In this document: piece by piece, positions 61,610 to 64,000 of the stretch
How positions within the stretch are numbered: the first letter of the stretch is position 1
How the letters are laid out: each line of letters starts with the position of its first letter
Assembly (NCBI GenBank): GCA_039720395.1
Contig: CM077826.1
Span: 33,290,810 to 33,354,809, forward strand
DNA length: 64,000 nucleotides
Direction of reading: 5' to 3'
From: Liquidambar formosana
Lineage: Eukaryota; Streptophyta; Magnoliopsida; Saxifragales; Altingiaceae
Notes under the pieces: generated by a model
The model's database searches: none
What the model was told of the DNA's origin: nothing
The model's input: the letters and a program-made list of their open reading frames with translations, nothing else
Translations under genes and position numbers: made by a program

Positions 61610-61993
61610 GGGGCCTCTATTAGCACTCAAATACTTGTTTTTCATCCCCACTTATTTTACACTTTAAGGTTTCATGAAAATATAGAAGGTTTTCACTAAA
61701 AACTGATTGCGCATTCTATTAGAAAACATCATTTTGAACAACTTTTTAGAATAAATTTTTTCCAAAATCTGTCATTTAAGTAAATTTTTATGCCATTTAT
61801 ATTCTTCACTTCATAAATGACTAAAAAGTCCATTTAAAACGAGAGATTTTGGAAAAAATTTCTTCTAAAAAGTTGTTCAAAATGATGTTTTCAAAATGAT
61901 GTTTTGGAAAACCTTATGTATTTTTCATAAAATCTTAAAGTGTAAAATAAGTGGGGATGAAAAGCAAGACTTTGGGTGCCAATAGAGGCCTCC
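61610..61993. mobile_element. Small Mutator-like element with 9-bp target duplication
   Basis: 384 bp flanked by TTTATACAA at 61601-61609 and 61994-62002. The TIRs match over about 60 bp: GGGGCCTCTATTAGCACTCAA on the left against GGAGGCCTCTATTGGCACC on the inverted right, then TTTTCATCCCCACTTATTTT shared by both. A 9-bp duplication plus long TIRs indicate a MULE-derived MITE. It shares internal blocks with 32543-32885. Confidence 0.85.
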
Positions 61994-62404
61994 TTTATAC
62001 AATGTATCTATGATTCATATTTTGCAAACCCATCATTGCATTAGAGTTTTTTCTCATGTAAATCATGTATGCCAAAAATCAAGTTGATCTGAGATTGATT
62101 GTCATTTGCTCTAAAAACTTAGATCTCTAATCACTAAAAATCTCACATTTATAGGGACCAACTTCATGAATTCCCCTCTTGAGAATTGGTTGAACACCAC
62201 ATCCAAAAGAGGAAAAAAGAATCTGATGACATATCCTCTCAGGCCACAGTTTTCATTTCCACCCTTTGGCATCTTTGGAAAGACTAAAATTCCTTCATTT
62301 TCTCCAATGTCTCTTTCCTCTTCATTAATTGTTGAACAATCCATCTCATATGTCAAAGATATCACCACTACTTTACACCCCACCCCCCTTTTCTCTTGAG
62401 TGCA

Positions 62405-63538
62405 AAAAAAGTCCTAGGCTAGTGAGATGGATTTTTCCACCTATTGGTTTCTTTAAACTTAATACTGATGGATGTTCTAGGAAACCCGAGTCTGCAGGTA
62501 TTGGAGGACTTATTCGGGATTATGCTGGTGTTTGGTTATGTGGATTCATGGGTAGCTTGGGTGAGTGCATGATAAAAACCACATTGCGTGCTTGGCCTTA
62601 GAGTTCTTGGAGGAGATGGATCGTCAAGACGTCAAACGTAAGGGCTATTTTTTCGCATTTTGATGACCCACCAGATTGCCAAGGGTATGCATAAATTTTT
62701 ATGTGTACACATGTTTTTGTGAGCATATGCATTCTTTCGAATATATGTATGTATACTCTCTTGAGCGTATGCATACTTTAATTATGCGTATGCACCACAG
62801 GGCGTTCTGCTACTATTGCTTTACTAGTTGCCAATTCGAGACTTAGACTTATTTAGCTATTTTTAGAAGGTTTAATTATTTCGTTGTTATTTAATTATTG
62901 TTTTTATTTTATTAGTCTCCTAGGTAGTTAGTTTTTACTTGTTCTAGTAAAACTAGGTTTTCCTATTTCATAGTTTAGTTCTCTATATAAAGGATTGTAA
63001 GCCTTATGGCAAGGGTGGTTGATTATTTTGAGATTAATAATATTAAGAGAGAGAGAGTTTCTCTTCTTCCTACTTTCGTGTTCTAAGTGTGAGCTGTTGA
63101 TCATGGCTGCCTATCATCTAGCATTGTTATTGCAATAATCAATAGATTGGTGGACGCTTGTTTGTTATTTGGCGAGCTAGTCTCGACCGCGTATTTTCCA
63201 CTGCATAAGTGCACAAGCCTTGAAGCTGAGACAATGATCACCCTATTGCAGCCATCATCCATGATTGTTAGAGTCTCATGACTCAAGATTGGAATTGTTC
63301 CATCAACCAAACTCTTCAAGAAGGGAACTCATGTGTTGACTTCCTTGCTGAAAAAGAAGAAGGCCAAAGCGATTGCATCATGTAACTTGAATAGCTCCCT
63401 ATGGAGATGACTAAGCTCCTCTTGGCTGATATGGCTTTTGTTGCTATTGTTAGGCCTTAGCTTAGGCCACTATCCCTCTCACAAAACAAAAAAAAAACAA
63501 AAAAAACAAAAAAAAACAAAAAAAAAAGGAAAAAAAAA
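62405..63538 (+). pseudogene. LINE RNase H/3' end remnant with A-rich tail, interrupted
   Basis: At 62425-62600 the plus strand reads IFPPIGFFKLNTDGCSRKPE, then GIGGLIRDYAGVWLCGF and LGEC, the start of the RNase H domain of plant L1 elements. At about 63290-63480 the domain's end is recognisable in degraded form (NSCVDFLAE, LLLADMAF), followed by an A-rich tail with C interruptions (about 63484-63538). The ~600 bp between them carry a TCTATATAAAGG box near 62982 and leader-like sequence, perhaps a solo LTR, but its ends could not be placed. Confidence 0.6.
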
Positions 63539-64000
63539 CTCACATTTATAAATGAAGAGACTCTTAATTTCAAAACAACTTGATTTTTGGCATGCATAAC
63601 TTACATAGGAAGATAATCTAATTCAACGGTGGGTTTTGAAAAGTATGAATTATAAATAGGTCTTCTAAACATTGTGTAAAAACTTGTGTCGATTGATCAA
63701 AGTACATTAAATGTAAAATTTCTAACTCTTACACCACTTAATTTTTGTATGATCCGTACTTTGTTAAGCCTACTATTGGATCATGTTTTCTATAATTGCT
63801 TGTCATGTTCTCCAATTGCCCAATATTAGAATGGTTGGAGATTATAAACTATTTAATCCATATAACACTCCAAATTATAGTTTTATTTATAATAAGAACT
63901 GTGAATTTACAGATCAATCATCTATTAATATTCAATCGGTGAAATATTTAGCATGCATGACATGCATGAAAGGTACATCTAATACAATGAATGACTAGCT
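63539..64000. other. Right edge, AT-rich repeat-like DNA
   Basis: Resembles one arm of the foldback type seen at 58630-59024, with GGCATGCATAACTTACAT and TTAGCATGCATGACATGCAT motifs. No gene was recognised. Confidence 0.35.

Overview
This is a stretch of plant nuclear genome, almost certainly from a eudicot. Genes are split by GT-AG introns, intergenic DNA is AT-rich and full of microsatellites, and there is a Ty3/gypsy element, an L1-type LINE and several small DNA transposons. Recognised genes resemble Arabidopsis ones and two pairs keep Arabidopsis neighbour relationships: mitochondrial L34 with MYB26 (At3g13882/At3g13890) and IQD6 with IQM4 (At2g26180/At2g26190). The species cannot be fixed. 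No tRNA, rRNA or CRISPR array was recognised.

Layout. 1-4413: last four exons (+) of a SurE-family phosphatase/nucleotidase, preceded by a long intron running off the left edge. 6743-8490: DNA transposon with ~83-bp terminal inverted repeats. 8523-19619: complete 11.1-kb Ty3/gypsy element of Tat type on the minus strand, with 647-bp LTRs, a 5-bp target duplication, gag-pol broken by six stops and one frame change, and an intron-bearing ORF on the opposite (+) strand between integrase and 3' LTR. 20082-30614: mitochondrial ribosomal protein bL34 gene (+), whose 435-nt CDS is split by a 9.9-kb first intron. That intron holds a ~2.2-kb copy of the SurE intron and a 3'-truncated antisense LINE. 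36850-38208: R2R3-MYB gene, MYB26 type (-), with an apparent frameshift near its 3' end. 47531-50491: IQD6-like calmodulin-binding gene (-). 53152-56337: IQM4-like calmodulin-binding gene (-). The rest is intergenic, with a Tourist-like MITE, a hAT element nested in a Stowaway element, a second hAT element, a MULE-like element with a 9-bp target duplication, foldback elements and LINE remnants.

The genes do not form one pathway. L34 acts in mitochondrial translation, MYB26 in anther endothecium wall thickening, IQD and IQM proteins bind calmodulin, and SurE is a phosphatase. The most unusual structures are the donor/acceptor pair of intron copies, the MYB26 frameshift and the antisense gene of the Ty3 element. 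I saw nothing I can defend as an entirely new biological system.
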